Source: SHXO01 sp964523885 (GTDB lineage Bacteria; Pseudomonadota; Gammaproteobacteria; Burkholderiales; SHXO01). From it: a stretch of DNA of 64,000 bases. Positions 49,937-58,933 of this stretch are shown here, piece after piece. The notes below the pieces were generated by a model. The model did not search any database. It saw only the letters and a program-made list of their open reading frames with translations, and was not told the origin of the DNA. The stretch lies in the NCBI GenBank assembly GCA_964523885.1, contig CAZFYX010000085.1, positions 137,878-201,877 on the forward strand. Reading direction: 5' to 3'. Position 1 is the stretch's first letter, and each line of letters begins with the position of its first letter. The position numbers were made by a program, and so were the translations under genes.

Positions 49937-50920
49937 CTAGGTGCCCGCTTCGCGCGCAGCTTCCTCCTCGAGCCTCTTGTAGTCCCGCGGCGGCTCGTGC
50001 AGGAGCTGCCGGCGGCTCTTCTCCACACCTTTCACGAAGGCCACCACCGCCTCGTTGTACGGCACCGCGATACCCAGCGCCTTCGCCTCGCGCACGATGG
50101 CGCCATTGAGCGCGTCGATCTCGGTCTGCCGGCCCTGCTCCACGTGCTGCATCATCGAGGGCTTGTTGTAGCGCACCCGGCAGTGCGCCTTGATCTTCTT
50201 GCGTGGATCCCCGTCAGGGAGCTTGATGCCCCTGGCGTTCACCACCGCCATGATCTCGTCCAGCACGCGATCCTGCAGCGCGCTCATCTCGGGCGTGCGC
50301 CAGATCTCCCCGCCGCGGAGGCCGGAAACGGCGGCGAGCGCGTTGGTCGCACAGTTGTGCACGAACTTGCTCCAGATCTCCGCCATCGGATCCGGCACCA
50401 CGCGGGTCTCGATCTCCGCGCGGTTGAGCATGGCCACGACGGCATCGATGCGATCGCTGCGGCGCCCGTCCAGCTCGCCCAGTGAGGTCACGCCGGCATT
50501 GGTGTAGAGCACGCGGCCGGGTTCGGGATTGGCACCGCTGTTCATCGTGACCCCGCCGGCCACGCGCGCCTCGCCCAGCTCTGCGACCAACGCTTCGACG
50601 TTGCCGATGCCGTTCTGCAGCGTCAGCGCGAAGCCGTCCGGCTTGAGCAGCCGCCTGGCATTGCGGGCAGCGTCCTGGACGTTGTTGGTGTCGGTGAAGA
50701 TGATGGCGAGATCAGCGGCCGGCAGCTGCGCATCGCGCTCCACCGCCCGGATGCGGACCACGTGCTCACCGCGCACCCCGCCGATGCGCAGGCCGTCGCG
50801 GCCGATCGCAGCGAGATGGTCCGGGCGCACGTCCACCAGGGTGACGTCGCAGCCGGTGCCGCACAGCAGGCCGCCGTAGATGGAGCCCATGGCCCCGGAG
50901 CCGATGACATGGATCTTCAC
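49937..50920 (-). CDS. 2-dehydropantoate 2-reductase family (PanE/ApbA-like) oxidoreductase
   Basis: A 327-residue NADPH-dependent reductase. N-terminal Rossmann loop GSGAMGSIYGGLL (about 7-19), TLQNGIGNVEALVAELG, VAGGVTMNSG, and the catalytic Lys-containing helix IWSKFVHNCATNALAAV around 190, then RVRYNKPSMMQHVEQGRQTEIDALNGAIV. Members reduce ketopantoate or other 2-keto acids. It is the last gene of a run of dehydrogenases, an amidase and a TRAP system, so a catabolic role on a related 2-keto or hydroxy acid is more likely than vitamin synthesis (inference). Confidence 0.87.
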   Translation of the reverse strand: MKIHVIGSGAMGSIYGGLLCGTGCDVTLVDVRPDHLAAIGRDGLRIGGVRGEHVVRIRAVERDAQLPAADLAIIFTDTNNVQDAARNARRLLKPDGFALTLQNGIGNVEALVAELGEARVAGGVTMNSGANPEPGRVLYTNAGVTSLGELDGRRSDRIDAVVAMLNRAEIETRVVPDPMAEIWSKFVHNCATNALAAVSGLRGGEIWRTPEMSALQDRVLDEIMAVVNARGIKLPDGDPRKKIKAHCRVRYNKPSMMQHVEQGRQTEIDALNGAIVREAKALGIAVPYNEAVVAFVKGVEKSRRQLLHEPPRDYKRLEEEAAREAGT

Positions 50921-50942
50921 GAGTCCTCCCTGGCGCCGATGC

Positions 50943-51824
50943 TCAGGCCTTCAGCCCGTTCATCTCCTCCAGCACCGCGACGATCGCAGCCGAGTCCCAC
51001 TTGACCCCAGGCCGGGCAAACAGGGCGTTGAACGCCTGCGCGGCGAGTGCGGCGGCGGGGACGGCGGTGCGCGATTCCTGCGCCGTCTGCAGCACGATGT
51101 GGGCGTCCTTGTGGTGCAGGCTGGCGTCGATCCCCATCACGAACTCCCGGTTCATCATGCGCTGCCCCACGACGTCGAGCATGCGGCTGCCGGCGATCCC
51201 GTTCATCATCGCCTGCCAGATCGGACGGAAGTCGGTGACGCCGTTGGCACGCGCGTACACCATCGCCTCGGCAATGCCGTGGATCGTGACCACCAGCGCG
51301 AGCTGGTTCGCCGCCTTGGCGATCTGCCCGGCGCCGGAGGGGCCGACGTAGACGAGGGTCTTGCCGATGCAGCTCAACAGCGGGCGCACACGCTCGAACA
51401 CGGACTCCTCGCCACCGATCATGATGGACAGCGTGCCTGCGGCCGCCCCGACCTCGCCCCCCGATACCGGCGCGTCGAGCAGGTGAACGCCGGCGACGTG
51501 CAGTTCCGCTGCCACCCGGCGCACCGTGGCGGCATCGATGGTGCTGCAGTCGATGACGGTCGTGCCCGGCGCAGCCCCGTGGATGATGCCGGTGTCGCCG
51601 ATCGTCACGGCTTCGACGTCGGCGCCGGCCGTGACCATGGTGAACACCACTTCGCTGTGGCGCGCGACCTCCGCCGGCGATGCGTAGCGGTGCGCGCCGG
51701 CCTCGACGAGCGGCTGCGCGGTCTCCGCGCGGCGCGACCACACCGCGAGCTGGTGCCCGCCCTTGATCAGGTTGAGGGCCATCGGGCGCCCCATCGCGCC
51801 CAGGCCGATGAATCCGACTTTCAC
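50943..51824 (-). CDS. Beta-hydroxyacid dehydrogenase family protein 1 (HIBADH/GarR type)
   Basis: A 293-residue NAD(P)-dependent enzyme of the 3-hydroxyisobutyrate / tartronate semialdehyde reductase family. Nucleotide loop GFIGLGAMGRPMALNL (4-19), substrate block HLLDAPVSGGEVGA, and the catalytic Lys and Asn in GAGQIAKAANQLAL. Substrate within the family is uncertain. It lies 22 bp before the PanE-like gene and is one of two paralogues here (see 51977), which are separated by a family B repeat. Confidence 0.88.
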   Translation of the reverse strand: MKVGFIGLGAMGRPMALNLIKGGHQLAVWSRRAETAQPLVEAGAHRYASPAEVARHSEVVFTMVTAGADVEAVTIGDTGIIHGAAPGTTVIDCSTIDAATVRRVAAELHVAGVHLLDAPVSGGEVGAAAGTLSIMIGGEESVFERVRPLLSCIGKTLVYVGPSGAGQIAKAANQLALVVTIHGIAEAMVYARANGVTDFRPIWQAMMNGIAGSRMLDVVGQRMMNREFVMGIDASLHHKDAHIVLQTAQESRTAVPAAALAAQAFNALFARPGVKWDSAAIVAVLEEMNGLKA

Positions 51825-51839
51825 TGCGGTCTACCCCCT

Positions 51840-51970
51840 ACCGCATTGAACGCAGAGGACGCAGAGGTTAGCAGAGGAAACCGGGCTGTGAGCAGAGGCG
51901 GGCCCAATCCACGATCCTTGCGAAGTCAGTGTTCCTCTGCGTTCCTCTGCGTCCTCTGCGGTGAATGCGG
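51840..51970. repeat. Iterated inverted repeat, unit CGCAGAGGA (family B, copy 2)
   Basis: The left arm (51850-51877) has CGCAGAGGACGCAGAGGTTAGCAGAGGA, and the right arm (51931-51961) has the complement GTTCCTCTGCGTTCCTCTGCG followed by TCCTCTGCGG. A spare CAGAGG lies in the centre (51893). It fills the gap between the two paralogous dehydrogenase genes. Confidence 0.88.
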
Positions 51971-51976
51971 TTTGCA

Positions 51977-52855
51977 TCAGAGCCCGCTCAGCTTCTCCAG
52001 CACCTTCACCACCTGCGCCGAATCCTCTTCACCGTACCCCATCCCGACCAGCGCATTGAGGTGCTGCGCGATCAGCGCCGACTGCGGCAGTGCGATGTTG
52101 AGCTGCGCCGCCGCCTCGACCACCAGGCGCAGGTCCTTCTGGTGCAGCCTGGCCCTGAACCCCGGCTTGAAGTCGCGGTTGATCATGCGCGCGCCGTACA
52201 GTTCGAGCACGCGGCTGTGGGCGAAGCCGCCCAGCAGCGCCTCGCGCACCTTCGCCGGATCGACGCCGTTCTTGCGCGCCAGGGTCAGACCCTCGGCGAT
52301 CGCCTCCACCGTGACCGCACCGGTGATCTGGTTGCAGCCCTTCGCGACCTGGCCTGCACCGTTGCCGCCGATGTAGACGATGTTCTTGCCCATCAGCTCG
52401 AACAGCGGACGGATGCGCTCGAACACCTCCGGCTTGCCGCCCACCATGATGGAGAGGGTGGCGTTGATCGCACCCACATCGCCGCCGGTCACCGGTGCGT
52501 CGAGCATATCGATGCCGCGATCCAGCAGTGCCCGGGCCATTGCGCGCGTCGCCATGGGCGAGATCGTGCTCATGTCGACCACGACTGCGCCTGGCGCCGC
52601 ACCCTCGATGACGCCGCCCGGACCGAGCACCACCTGCTCGACGTCCGGCGTATCCGAGACCATGGTGAAGACGACTTCGGCGCCGCGGGCCGCGTCGGCC
52701 GGGCTGCTGCAGGCAACCGCCCCGACCTCGGTCAGCGGCTGCATCGACGCCGTCCGCCGCGCGTAGACGCGCAACGCGTGACCGCCGTTGACCAGATGGA
52801 GGGCCATGGGCCGGCCCATGATGCCCAGTCCGACGAATGCGAGATTCATGGCCAT
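51977..52855 (-). CDS. Beta-hydroxyacid dehydrogenase family protein 2 (HIBADH/GarR type)
   Basis: A 292-residue paralogue of the previous enzyme. It has the loop FVGLGIMGRPMALHL, MLDAPVTGGDVGAINATLS, and the catalytic Lys/Asn block GAGQVAKGCNQITG. The end KDLRLVVEAAAQLNIALPQ is typical of the family. The two copies differ enough that separate substrates or directions are likely. The ATG at 52855 (reading MAMNLAF) or the one at 52849 could be the start, as neither has a clear ribosome site. It lies 76 bp after the amidase gene, across repeat B3. Confidence 0.88.
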   Translation of the reverse strand: MAMNLAFVGLGIMGRPMALHLVNGGHALRVYARRTASMQPLTEVGAVACSSPADAARGAEVVFTMVSDTPDVEQVVLGPGGVIEGAAPGAVVVDMSTISPMATRAMARALLDRGIDMLDAPVTGGDVGAINATLSIMVGGKPEVFERIRPLFELMGKNIVYIGGNGAGQVAKGCNQITGAVTVEAIAEGLTLARKNGVDPAKVREALLGGFAHSRVLELYGARMINRDFKPGFRARLHQKDLRLVVEAAAQLNIALPQSALIAQHLNALVGMGYGEEDSAQVVKVLEKLSGL

Positions 52856-52869
52856 CGACCGAAACGCAT

Positions 52870-52935
52870 CGACCGCAGAGGAACTGTACTGCTTCGCGGC
52901 GCCACCCGATTTTCTCTGTGCCCTCTGCGGTCTAC
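52870..52935. repeat. Iterated inverted repeat, unit CGCAGAGG (family B, copy 3)
   Basis: A shorter, decayed copy: ACCGCAGAGGAACTG on the left (52871-52886) and TCTCTGTGCCCTCTGCGGT (52913-52931) on the right, around a 26-base centre. The right arm abuts the stop codon of the amidase (52932-52934). Confidence 0.75.
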
Positions 52936-54278
52936 GAGGTGTGAACGTAAGGGCCCGGCTGCCGCGCCAGCAGGTTGCGGAACGGCAGCTGCCGCTCGCA
53001 CCACATCGACGTGGCCAGCAGGTGGTTGGACTCGCCCTGGTTGCCGATGATCTGCATGCCCATCGGCATGCCCTGCGTGCCCAGCCCCGTGGGGATGACG
53101 ATGGCCGGGACCCCGAGCAGGCTCCAGATCGTACAGAAGCTGGGGTCGCCGGTGGTGTCCCGCGCGGCGGGGGCCTCGCCCGTTGCGGGCGGCGTGACCA
53201 CCGCGTCGTAGTCGTCGGTGAAGCGCGAGAAGTCGCGCTGCAGCGCCTCCTGCTTCTTGATCGCGCGCTCGTACTCGCTGGTGGAGATGCGGTCGCCCTC
53301 CTCCAGCGCACCGCGCAGCACGTCGCTCAGCTGCCCCGCGTACTGCCCGCGCAGCGGCCGCGAGTTGGCGGCGGCTTCGTAGAGCATGATGCTCCGGTGC
53401 ACCTTGTGCGCGTCGTTGAAGCTGGACGGCAGCTCGATCTCGTCGACCACGGCCCCGGCTTCACGCAGGCCCGCGACATCACGCGCGAAGCGGGCGCGCT
53501 GGTCCTCGCTCGCCAGGTTCCACACCGGGGTACGGGTGGCCACCAGGCGGGGCGCGTGCTTGAGCGCCGAGATCTGCGGGCTGATGGTCCAGCGCGAGTG
53601 CGCCAGGTAGGCCACCAGCAGGCCCGCGTCCTCGACACTGCGCGCGAACACGCCCGGCTGGTCGAGGCTGGGACTGAACGGCAGGATGCCCTCGGTGGAG
53701 AGCACGCCCTTGCCAGGCTTGTAGCCGACCACGCCGCAGAAGGCCGCGGGACGGATGATCGAACCGTTGGTCTGCGTGCCGATCGCGGCCGGCGCCATGC
53801 CGGCCGCAACGGCCGCCGCCGAGCCGCTGGAGGACCCGCCCGGCGAGTGCGCCGCGTTCCACGGGTTGCGCGTCTTCGACGGCGACATGAAGGCGAACTC
53901 GGTGGTCACGGTCTTGCCCATGACGAAGGCACCGGCGGTGCCGAGCCGGTCCACCACCTCCGCGTTCAGCTCGGGAACCCACTTCGCATAGATCGACGAG
54001 CCCATGCCCGTCGGGATGCCGCGGGTATAGACGATGTCCTTCACGCCCACCGGAACGCCCTGCAGGCCGCCGGGAAGCCGCCCGGCCCGGATGCGCGCGT
54101 CACAGTCGCGCGCGCGCCGCACCGCCCCCTCGGCATCCAGCTGCGCCCACGCCTGGATCCCCTCCTCCACGTCGCGGCAACGCTGCAGCAGCGCGCGGAC
54201 GTAGGTCTCGCTGCTCAACTCGCCGGAGGCCATCCGGCGCACCACGTCCACCAGGCTCGAACGGTACAGCTCTTCCAT
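52932..54278 (-). CDS. Amidase signature family enzyme
   Basis: A 448-residue amidohydrolase. The Ser-cisSer-Lys triad can be placed: Lys80 in GVPVGVKDIV, the cis-Ser in the HSPGGSSSGSA run (about 145-153), and nucleophile Ser173 in GTQTNGSIIRPA, where the usual TGGS is TNGS. The substrate is unknown. An AGGAC site precedes the ATG at 54278. It lies in a run with TRAP transport and several hydroxy-acid dehydrogenases, so it probably cleaves an imported amide to release an acid that these enzymes then process (inference). It is not part of a gatCAB set. Confidence 0.88.
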   Translation of the reverse strand: MEELYRSSLVDVVRRMASGELSSETYVRALLQRCRDVEEGIQAWAQLDAEGAVRRARDCDARIRAGRLPGGLQGVPVGVKDIVYTRGIPTGMGSSIYAKWVPELNAEVVDRLGTAGAFVMGKTVTTEFAFMSPSKTRNPWNAAHSPGGSSSGSAAAVAAGMAPAAIGTQTNGSIIRPAAFCGVVGYKPGKGVLSTEGILPFSPSLDQPGVFARSVEDAGLLVAYLAHSRWTISPQISALKHAPRLVATRTPVWNLASEDQRARFARDVAGLREAGAVVDEIELPSSFNDAHKVHRSIMLYEAAANSRPLRGQYAGQLSDVLRGALEEGDRISTSEYERAIKKQEALQRDFSRFTDDYDAVVTPPATGEAPAARDTTGDPSFCTIWSLLGVPAIVIPTGLGTQGMPMGMQIIGNQGESNHLLATSMWCERQLPFRNLLARQPGPYVHTS

Positions 54279-54357
54279 GGTTGTTGTCCTCAGGGCCTGG
54301 TCCGCGCGCACCGGCGCGCGCCCGGCCCTGCTGTCCCTTCACTCTTGTCTGGAGCCT

Positions 54358-55347
54358 TCAACCCGCCTTCGACCTGCCCTTCACCTCGGGATTGAGCAGG
54401 TTGGGCGGATCGCCGGTCGTGAGCGCCGCCACGCAGTTGCGTGCTGCCGTCATCGTCATCGCCACGCGTGTGGCCCTGGTGGCGCTGCCGATATGCGGGG
54501 ACAGCACCACGTTGTCCAGCTCCATCAGCGCCGGATTCACGCGCGGCTCGTTCTCGTACACGTCCAGGCCGGCGGCCGCGATGCGGCCCGCCTTCAGCGC
54601 CTGCGCCAGGGCGGTGTCGTCGATGATCCCGCCGCGCGCCATGTTGATGACCACCGCGGTCGACTTCATCCGGTCCAGCTCGGCGCGGCCGATGAAATAG
54701 TGCGTCTCGGGGGTGTAGGGCAGGATCAGGATGACGACGTCGGACTCGCGCAGCAGCTCGTCCTTGCTGACGTAGCGCGCCTGCGCCGCCTGCTCGATGG
54801 CCGGGTCCACGCGGTTGCGTGCGTAGTACAGGGTGGTGGTCTCGAAGCCGCGCAGCCGCTTCGCGATGGTCTGCCCGATGCGGCCGAAGCCGGCGATGCC
54901 CACGGTCGCGTGGTGCAGGTCGTAGCCGAGCAGCTCCTTCAGGTGGGTGCCCTGCCAGCGGCCGGCGCGCACCATGCGCTCGCCCTCGCCGAGCCGGCGC
55001 AGGGTGGCCAGCGTGAGGCACAGGGCCATGTCGGACACGCTCTCGGTGAGGACCCCGGGCGTGTTGGTGGCCATCACCCCATGGCGGGTACAGGCGTCCA
55101 CGTCGATGTGGTTGTACCCGACGCTCGCGCTGCACAACGCGCGGATGTTGGGCACCCGGGCGAGCAGCGCATCGTCGATGCGGTCGCCGGTGGTGATGAC
55201 CGCCGCGTCCACTGCCTGCAGGCGGCGCACCAGGTCCTCGACCGTGTACGGCTCGTTCGCCTGGTTGGAAGTGACCTCGAAATGCTGGGAGAGATACTCC
55301 AGCGTCTCGTCGAACACCTCCCGTGTGACGAGCACCTTCTTCTTCAT
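54358..55347 (-). CDS. D-isomer-specific 2-hydroxyacid dehydrogenase
   Basis: A 329-residue NAD(P)-dependent enzyme of the glyoxylate/hydroxypyruvate reductase group. It has the central Rossmann motif GIAGFGRIGQTIAKRL, the substrate-binding Arg in NMARGGIIDD, and the Glu/His catalytic pair in DVYENEPRV and LSPHIGSAT. It interconverts a 2-keto acid and a D-2-hydroxy acid. ATG 55347 is chosen because the conserved MKKKVLVTREVF starts there. It follows the SLC13-like permease after 182 bp, a gap with no clear signals. Confidence 0.9.
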   Translation of the reverse strand: MKKKVLVTREVFDETLEYLSQHFEVTSNQANEPYTVEDLVRRLQAVDAAVITTGDRIDDALLARVPNIRALCSASVGYNHIDVDACTRHGVMATNTPGVLTESVSDMALCLTLATLRRLGEGERMVRAGRWQGTHLKELLGYDLHHATVGIAGFGRIGQTIAKRLRGFETTTLYYARNRVDPAIEQAAQARYVSKDELLRESDVVILILPYTPETHYFIGRAELDRMKSTAVVINMARGGIIDDTALAQALKAGRIAAAGLDVYENEPRVNPALMELDNVVLSPHIGSATRATRVAMTMTAARNCVAALTTGDPPNLLNPEVKGRSKAG

Positions 55348-55529
55348 GTCGGGTCTGCTAGAGGGGCAGGCGCGTTGCGACAGGCTCGACGGGGGTACCG
55401 GGTACATGGCCCGGCCCATGCCCTGCCGTCAGCAGCCGTAAAGTCATGAGAATACTTTGAATGGGAAGCTGGGCGCAAGCATATCGAGGCGCTGCGGCCC
55501 GGAACCCGGGAACTTAAAATTGCAACGAA

Positions 55530-56816
55530 TCAGTAGTTTGGATCCCACCCGAGAGCGAGGAGCAGGACTGCAAAGCCGATCACGTAGGCCAGCGCGACGT
55601 GCCAGCCACCACGGAGCCAGGCCAGCACGGACCGGCCCTGCGGGAACACCGTGCACAGGGCCACGCCCGCCGAGGACCCGAACCAGATCATCGAACCGCC
55701 GAACCCGACCGCGTAGGCCAGCACGCCCCAGTCGTAGCCGCCCTGATGCAGGGCCAGGGCCGTGAGGGGGATGTTGTCGAACACTGCCGAGACCGCCCCC
55801 AGGAGGAGCGTGCTGGGCCAGGACGCTGGCGGGAGCTGGTGCACCGGCATCAGGGACGCGATGAGCACGAGCGAGAGCAGGAACACGCTGGTGCGGGCGG
55901 ATTCGGGCAGCAGCGCGTAGTGCGGACGTCGCAGGCTGGCGGTCAGGAGCAGCGCCAGCCACACCGCGGCCCCGATCCACGGGAAGGCCTCGGCATGCTC
56001 GGGCCACCGGCTGTTCACCACGACATTGGTGCCGATGGCGCCGACCAGCACCAGCCCGACCACCACGATCCGCCCGTAGTCGATCCGAACGTGCACCGGC
56101 GCGTCCTTCACGATCGGCGCAAAGCGCTGCTGCTGGATCGCTGCCGGCACACCGAACACCAGCAGGGCCACGCCGGCGGCCACGTAGGCATGCAGCACTC
56201 CGAGCGGGGAGACGCCGTGGATCCACATCATCGTGGTCGTAGTGTCCCCGACCACGCTGCCCGAGCCCCCGGCGTTGGACGCGGCCACGATGGCGGCCAG
56301 GTAGCCCACGTGCAGCTTGCCGCGGAAGACGGCATTCGCGATGGTGCCGCCGATCAGCGCAGCCGCGATGTTGTCCAGGAAGCTGGAGAGCACGAACACC
56401 AGCGCGAGCAGGACGAAGGCGCCCTTCCAGTCGTCCGGCAGGTAGCGCGGCAGCAGCTCCGGCAGCCGGCTGCGGTCGAAGTGGTTGGCCAGCAGGGCGA
56501 ACCCCGTGATCAGGCCCAGCAGGTTGGTAAGCGTGACCCACTCGTGCTGCACGTGCCCCACCAGCCCGGCCAGACCCGGCCCGGTCTCGAAGCCGGTCAC
56601 GACGAGCTTGTACAGGGCCACCACAGCCAGTCCGGTCAACGCGATGCCCAGCGCGTGCCGATGCGACACGGCGATGCCGCCGAGGACCGCGGCGAAAAGC
56701 AGGAACTCCAGGGCGATGCCCGCGATCTGCAGGCCGGGCTGCGCGGCGAGCGCCGCACCAGGAAGCGCGGCAACGGCAAGCATGCCGATGCGGCCGGCAC
56801 TCATGAGGACTTTCAT
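55530..56816 (-). CDS. SLC13/citrate-transporter-like permease
   Basis: A 428-residue inner-membrane protein with a signal-like first helix and about eleven hydrophobic segments. Two related hairpin motifs are seen: SSFLDNIAAALIGG with AASNAGGSGSVVGDTTTTMMW, and AVFDNIPLTALAL with GSMIWFGSSAGVAL. These are typical of the ion transporter superfamily (CitMHS, DASS, NhaD). It may move a di- or tricarboxylate or exchange Na+ for H+; sequence alone does not decide. It lies 7 bp after dctM, so it could be co-transcribed with the TRAP genes. Confidence 0.82.
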   Translation of the reverse strand: MKVLMSAGRIGMLAVAALPGAALAAQPGLQIAGIALEFLLFAAVLGGIAVSHRHALGIALTGLAVVALYKLVVTGFETGPGLAGLVGHVQHEWVTLTNLLGLITGFALLANHFDRSRLPELLPRYLPDDWKGAFVLLALVFVLSSFLDNIAAALIGGTIANAVFRGKLHVGYLAAIVAASNAGGSGSVVGDTTTTMMWIHGVSPLGVLHAYVAAGVALLVFGVPAAIQQQRFAPIVKDAPVHVRIDYGRIVVVGLVLVGAIGTNVVVNSRWPEHAEAFPWIGAAVWLALLLTASLRRPHYALLPESARTSVFLLSLVLIASLMPVHQLPPASWPSTLLLGAVSAVFDNIPLTALALHQGGYDWGVLAYAVGFGGSMIWFGSSAGVALCTVFPQGRSVLAWLRGGWHVALAYVIGFAVLLLALGWDPNY

Positions 56817-56823
56817 CGAGCTT

Positions 56824-58248
56824 CTACTGGTAGAGCGCCCTGGGCAGCCAGAGCGCGATCTGGGGAAAGACGTACAGCACCACCATGGCGAGGACCTGGA
56901 TGGCCATGAACGGCATCATCCCGCGGAAGATCTGGCCAAGCGTCACGTGCGGCGGTGCGACCCCCTTCAGGTAGAACGCCGCCATCGCCACCGGGGGCGA
57001 CAGGAACGCCGCCTGCAGGTTGAGCGCGACGAGCACGCCGAAGAACAGCGGATCGATGCCGAAGTGGTCGAGCAGGGGCAGGAAGATGGGCACGAAGATC
57101 ACGATGATCTCGGTCCACTCCAGCGGCCAGCCGAGCAGGAAGATGATCGCCTGCGAGAGCAGGAGGAACCCGGTGGGCGACAGGTCGAACGACTTGATCC
57201 AGCCTTCCAGCAGCGCCTGGCCTCCGAGCAGCGCGAACACGGCGGAGAACAGCTGCGAGCCCACCAGCAGCCAGCACACCATCGCCGTCGTGCGCGCGGT
57301 GAGGAACACCGACTCCTTGAAGCGCGCCCAGGTCAGCTTGCGGTACGCGAGTGCCAGCAGGATCGCGCCGAGCGCGCCGATCGCCGCCGCTTCCGTCGGC
57401 GTCGCGATGCCCGCGACGATGCTCCCCAGGACCGTGAGGATCAGCACCGTGAGCGGCACGAACGAGGTCAGCAGCAGCCTGACCACCTGCGCGACCGGCA
57501 CGTTCGCCTGCTCCGCCGGAAGCGGCGGAGCGAGCGCGGGATTGAAGCCGGCGCGCAGGATGACGTAGCCGACGTAGAGCAGGGCGAGCATCACGCCGGG
57601 CAGCAGCGCGCCGGCATACAGCTGCACGACGGACACCCCCGCAGTGGCGCCGTACAGGATCAGCATGACGCTGGGCGGGATCAGGATGCCCAGGCAGCCG
57701 CCGGCCGTGATCACGCCGGCGGAGAGCCGGATGTCATACCCGGCGCGCAGCATCGCCGGGAAAGCGAGCAGTCCCATCAGCGTCACCGTGGCCCCGACGA
57801 TGCCGGTGGCGGTGGCGAACAGCGTGCAGGTGGCGATGGTCGCGACCGCCAGGCTGCCAGGGATCCGCTGCAGGGCGAGCTGGAGGGCGTGGAACAGCCG
57901 GTCGATGACGTTGGCCCGCTCGATCAGGTAGCCCATGAAGACGAACAGCGGCACCGAGATCACCACGTCGTTGCTGACCACGCCGAACGTACGCTGCACC
58001 ATCAGGTCGAAGATGGGGTTTTCGTACCAAGGCTGCCAGCTGCGGTGGAACGAGATGAAGCCGAACACCATGCCCAGCCCCATCAGCGTGAACGCGGTGG
58101 GGAAGCCGAGCAGGATCGCCACCACGATCAGCGCCAGCATCAGCAGGCCGAGGTGGCCGCGCGTGATCTGCTCGGGCACCAGGAGCAGCGCGACGATCGC
58201 CAGCCCGAGCAGGACCAGGATCGCGAGGCCGAAGCGGGCGTGCTTCAA
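56824..58248 (-). CDS. dctM: TRAP transporter large permease (DctM type)
   Basis: A 474-residue membrane protein with about twelve to fourteen hydrophobic segments. The family blocks are LGFPTAFTLMGLGMVFG, VVISVPLFVFMGYLIERA, TGIVGATVTLMGLLAFPAMLRAGYD, GGCLGILIPPSVMLILYG and GIATPTEAAAIGALGAI. It is the Na+-driven translocation subunit. It starts with TTG at 58248, overlapping the dctQ stop as TTGA. It is longer than the classical DctM (about 425) by an N-terminal helix and a loop, as in the mannitol/chloroaromatic-type subgroup. Confidence 0.93.
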   Translation of the reverse strand: MKHARFGLAILVLLGLAIVALLLVPEQITRGHLGLLMLALIVVAILLGFPTAFTLMGLGMVFGFISFHRSWQPWYENPIFDLMVQRTFGVVSNDVVISVPLFVFMGYLIERANVIDRLFHALQLALQRIPGSLAVATIATCTLFATATGIVGATVTLMGLLAFPAMLRAGYDIRLSAGVITAGGCLGILIPPSVMLILYGATAGVSVVQLYAGALLPGVMLALLYVGYVILRAGFNPALAPPLPAEQANVPVAQVVRLLLTSFVPLTVLILTVLGSIVAGIATPTEAAAIGALGAILLALAYRKLTWARFKESVFLTARTTAMVCWLLVGSQLFSAVFALLGGQALLEGWIKSFDLSPTGFLLLSQAIIFLLGWPLEWTEIIVIFVPIFLPLLDHFGIDPLFFGVLVALNLQAAFLSPPVAMAAFYLKGVAPPHVTLGQIFRGMMPFMAIQVLAMVVLYVFPQIALWLPRALYQ

Positions 58249-58820
58249 CGCGGGCCTTCCTGCGTCATCGCACGCAGTTCCTCGATGTCGACCTCCTCCA
58301 CATCGTGCAGGCGCTGCGGCCACTGGCCGGTGCGCAGGCAGATCACGCAGCGCGCGATCTCGGCCAGGCCCTGCAGCAGCAGCAGCGCCCCCGCCAATGG
58401 GATGATGGCCTTGAGCGGATAGATCGGCAGGTTGCTCGCGGAGGTCTGCGAGCGCTCCAGCATGGCCCAGGAATCGTGTGCGAAGCCCACCCCGAACCAG
58501 GCGAGCGCCAGGATCCCCGGCACGAAGAACAGGAGGTAGAGGACGAGGTCGATCGCGGCCTGGGTGCGCGCCCCCAGGAAGCGGTACAGCACGTCCCCGC
58601 GCACATGGCCGTTGCGCGACAGCGTGTAGGCGCCGGCCATCATGAACAGCGTGCCGTACAGGATGTAGGCGACGTCGAAGCCCCACTGCGTGGGCGCATT
58701 CAAGACGTAGCGCGCGACCACGTCGTAGCACACCACCCCGGTGAGCAGCACGATGCACCAGGACGCGGCCTTGCCGGCGAACGCGCTGATGCGGTCGATG
58801 GTGAACAGGAGGGACGACAT
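58245..58820 (-). CDS. dctQ: TRAP transporter small permease (DctQ type)
   Basis: A 191-residue protein with four membrane segments and the DctQ hallmarks VVARYVLNAPTQWGFDVAYILYG and LSRNGHVRGDVLY. It forms the membrane complex with DctM. It has a charged C-terminal tail after the fourth helix. It overlaps dctM by 4 bp and lies 113 bp after dctP, a gap that shows no repeat or clear signal. Confidence 0.92.
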   Translation of the reverse strand: MSSLLFTIDRISAFAGKAASWCIVLLTGVVCYDVVARYVLNAPTQWGFDVAYILYGTLFMMAGAYTLSRNGHVRGDVLYRFLGARTQAAIDLVLYLLFFVPGILALAWFGVGFAHDSWAMLERSQTSASNLPIYPLKAIIPLAGALLLLQGLAEIARCVICLRTGQWPQRLHDVEEVDIEELRAMTQEGPR

Positions 58821-58933
58821 GCCTGCGCGTGGATGCGTGGAGGGCGGCTGGTATGCAGTGGGGGGGCGGCTCGGCGATCGCGGAACGTGCGCTCACCCCG
58901 CGGGGTTCACGCCTTCACCGCTGGCGTCCCGGC

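Noticed and set aside
49937..50920. Biosynthetic ketopantoate reductase panE of the pantothenate pathway
   Set aside because: The family match is good, but no panB or panC is nearby and the gene sits at the end of a catabolic-looking run, so the symbol was withheld.
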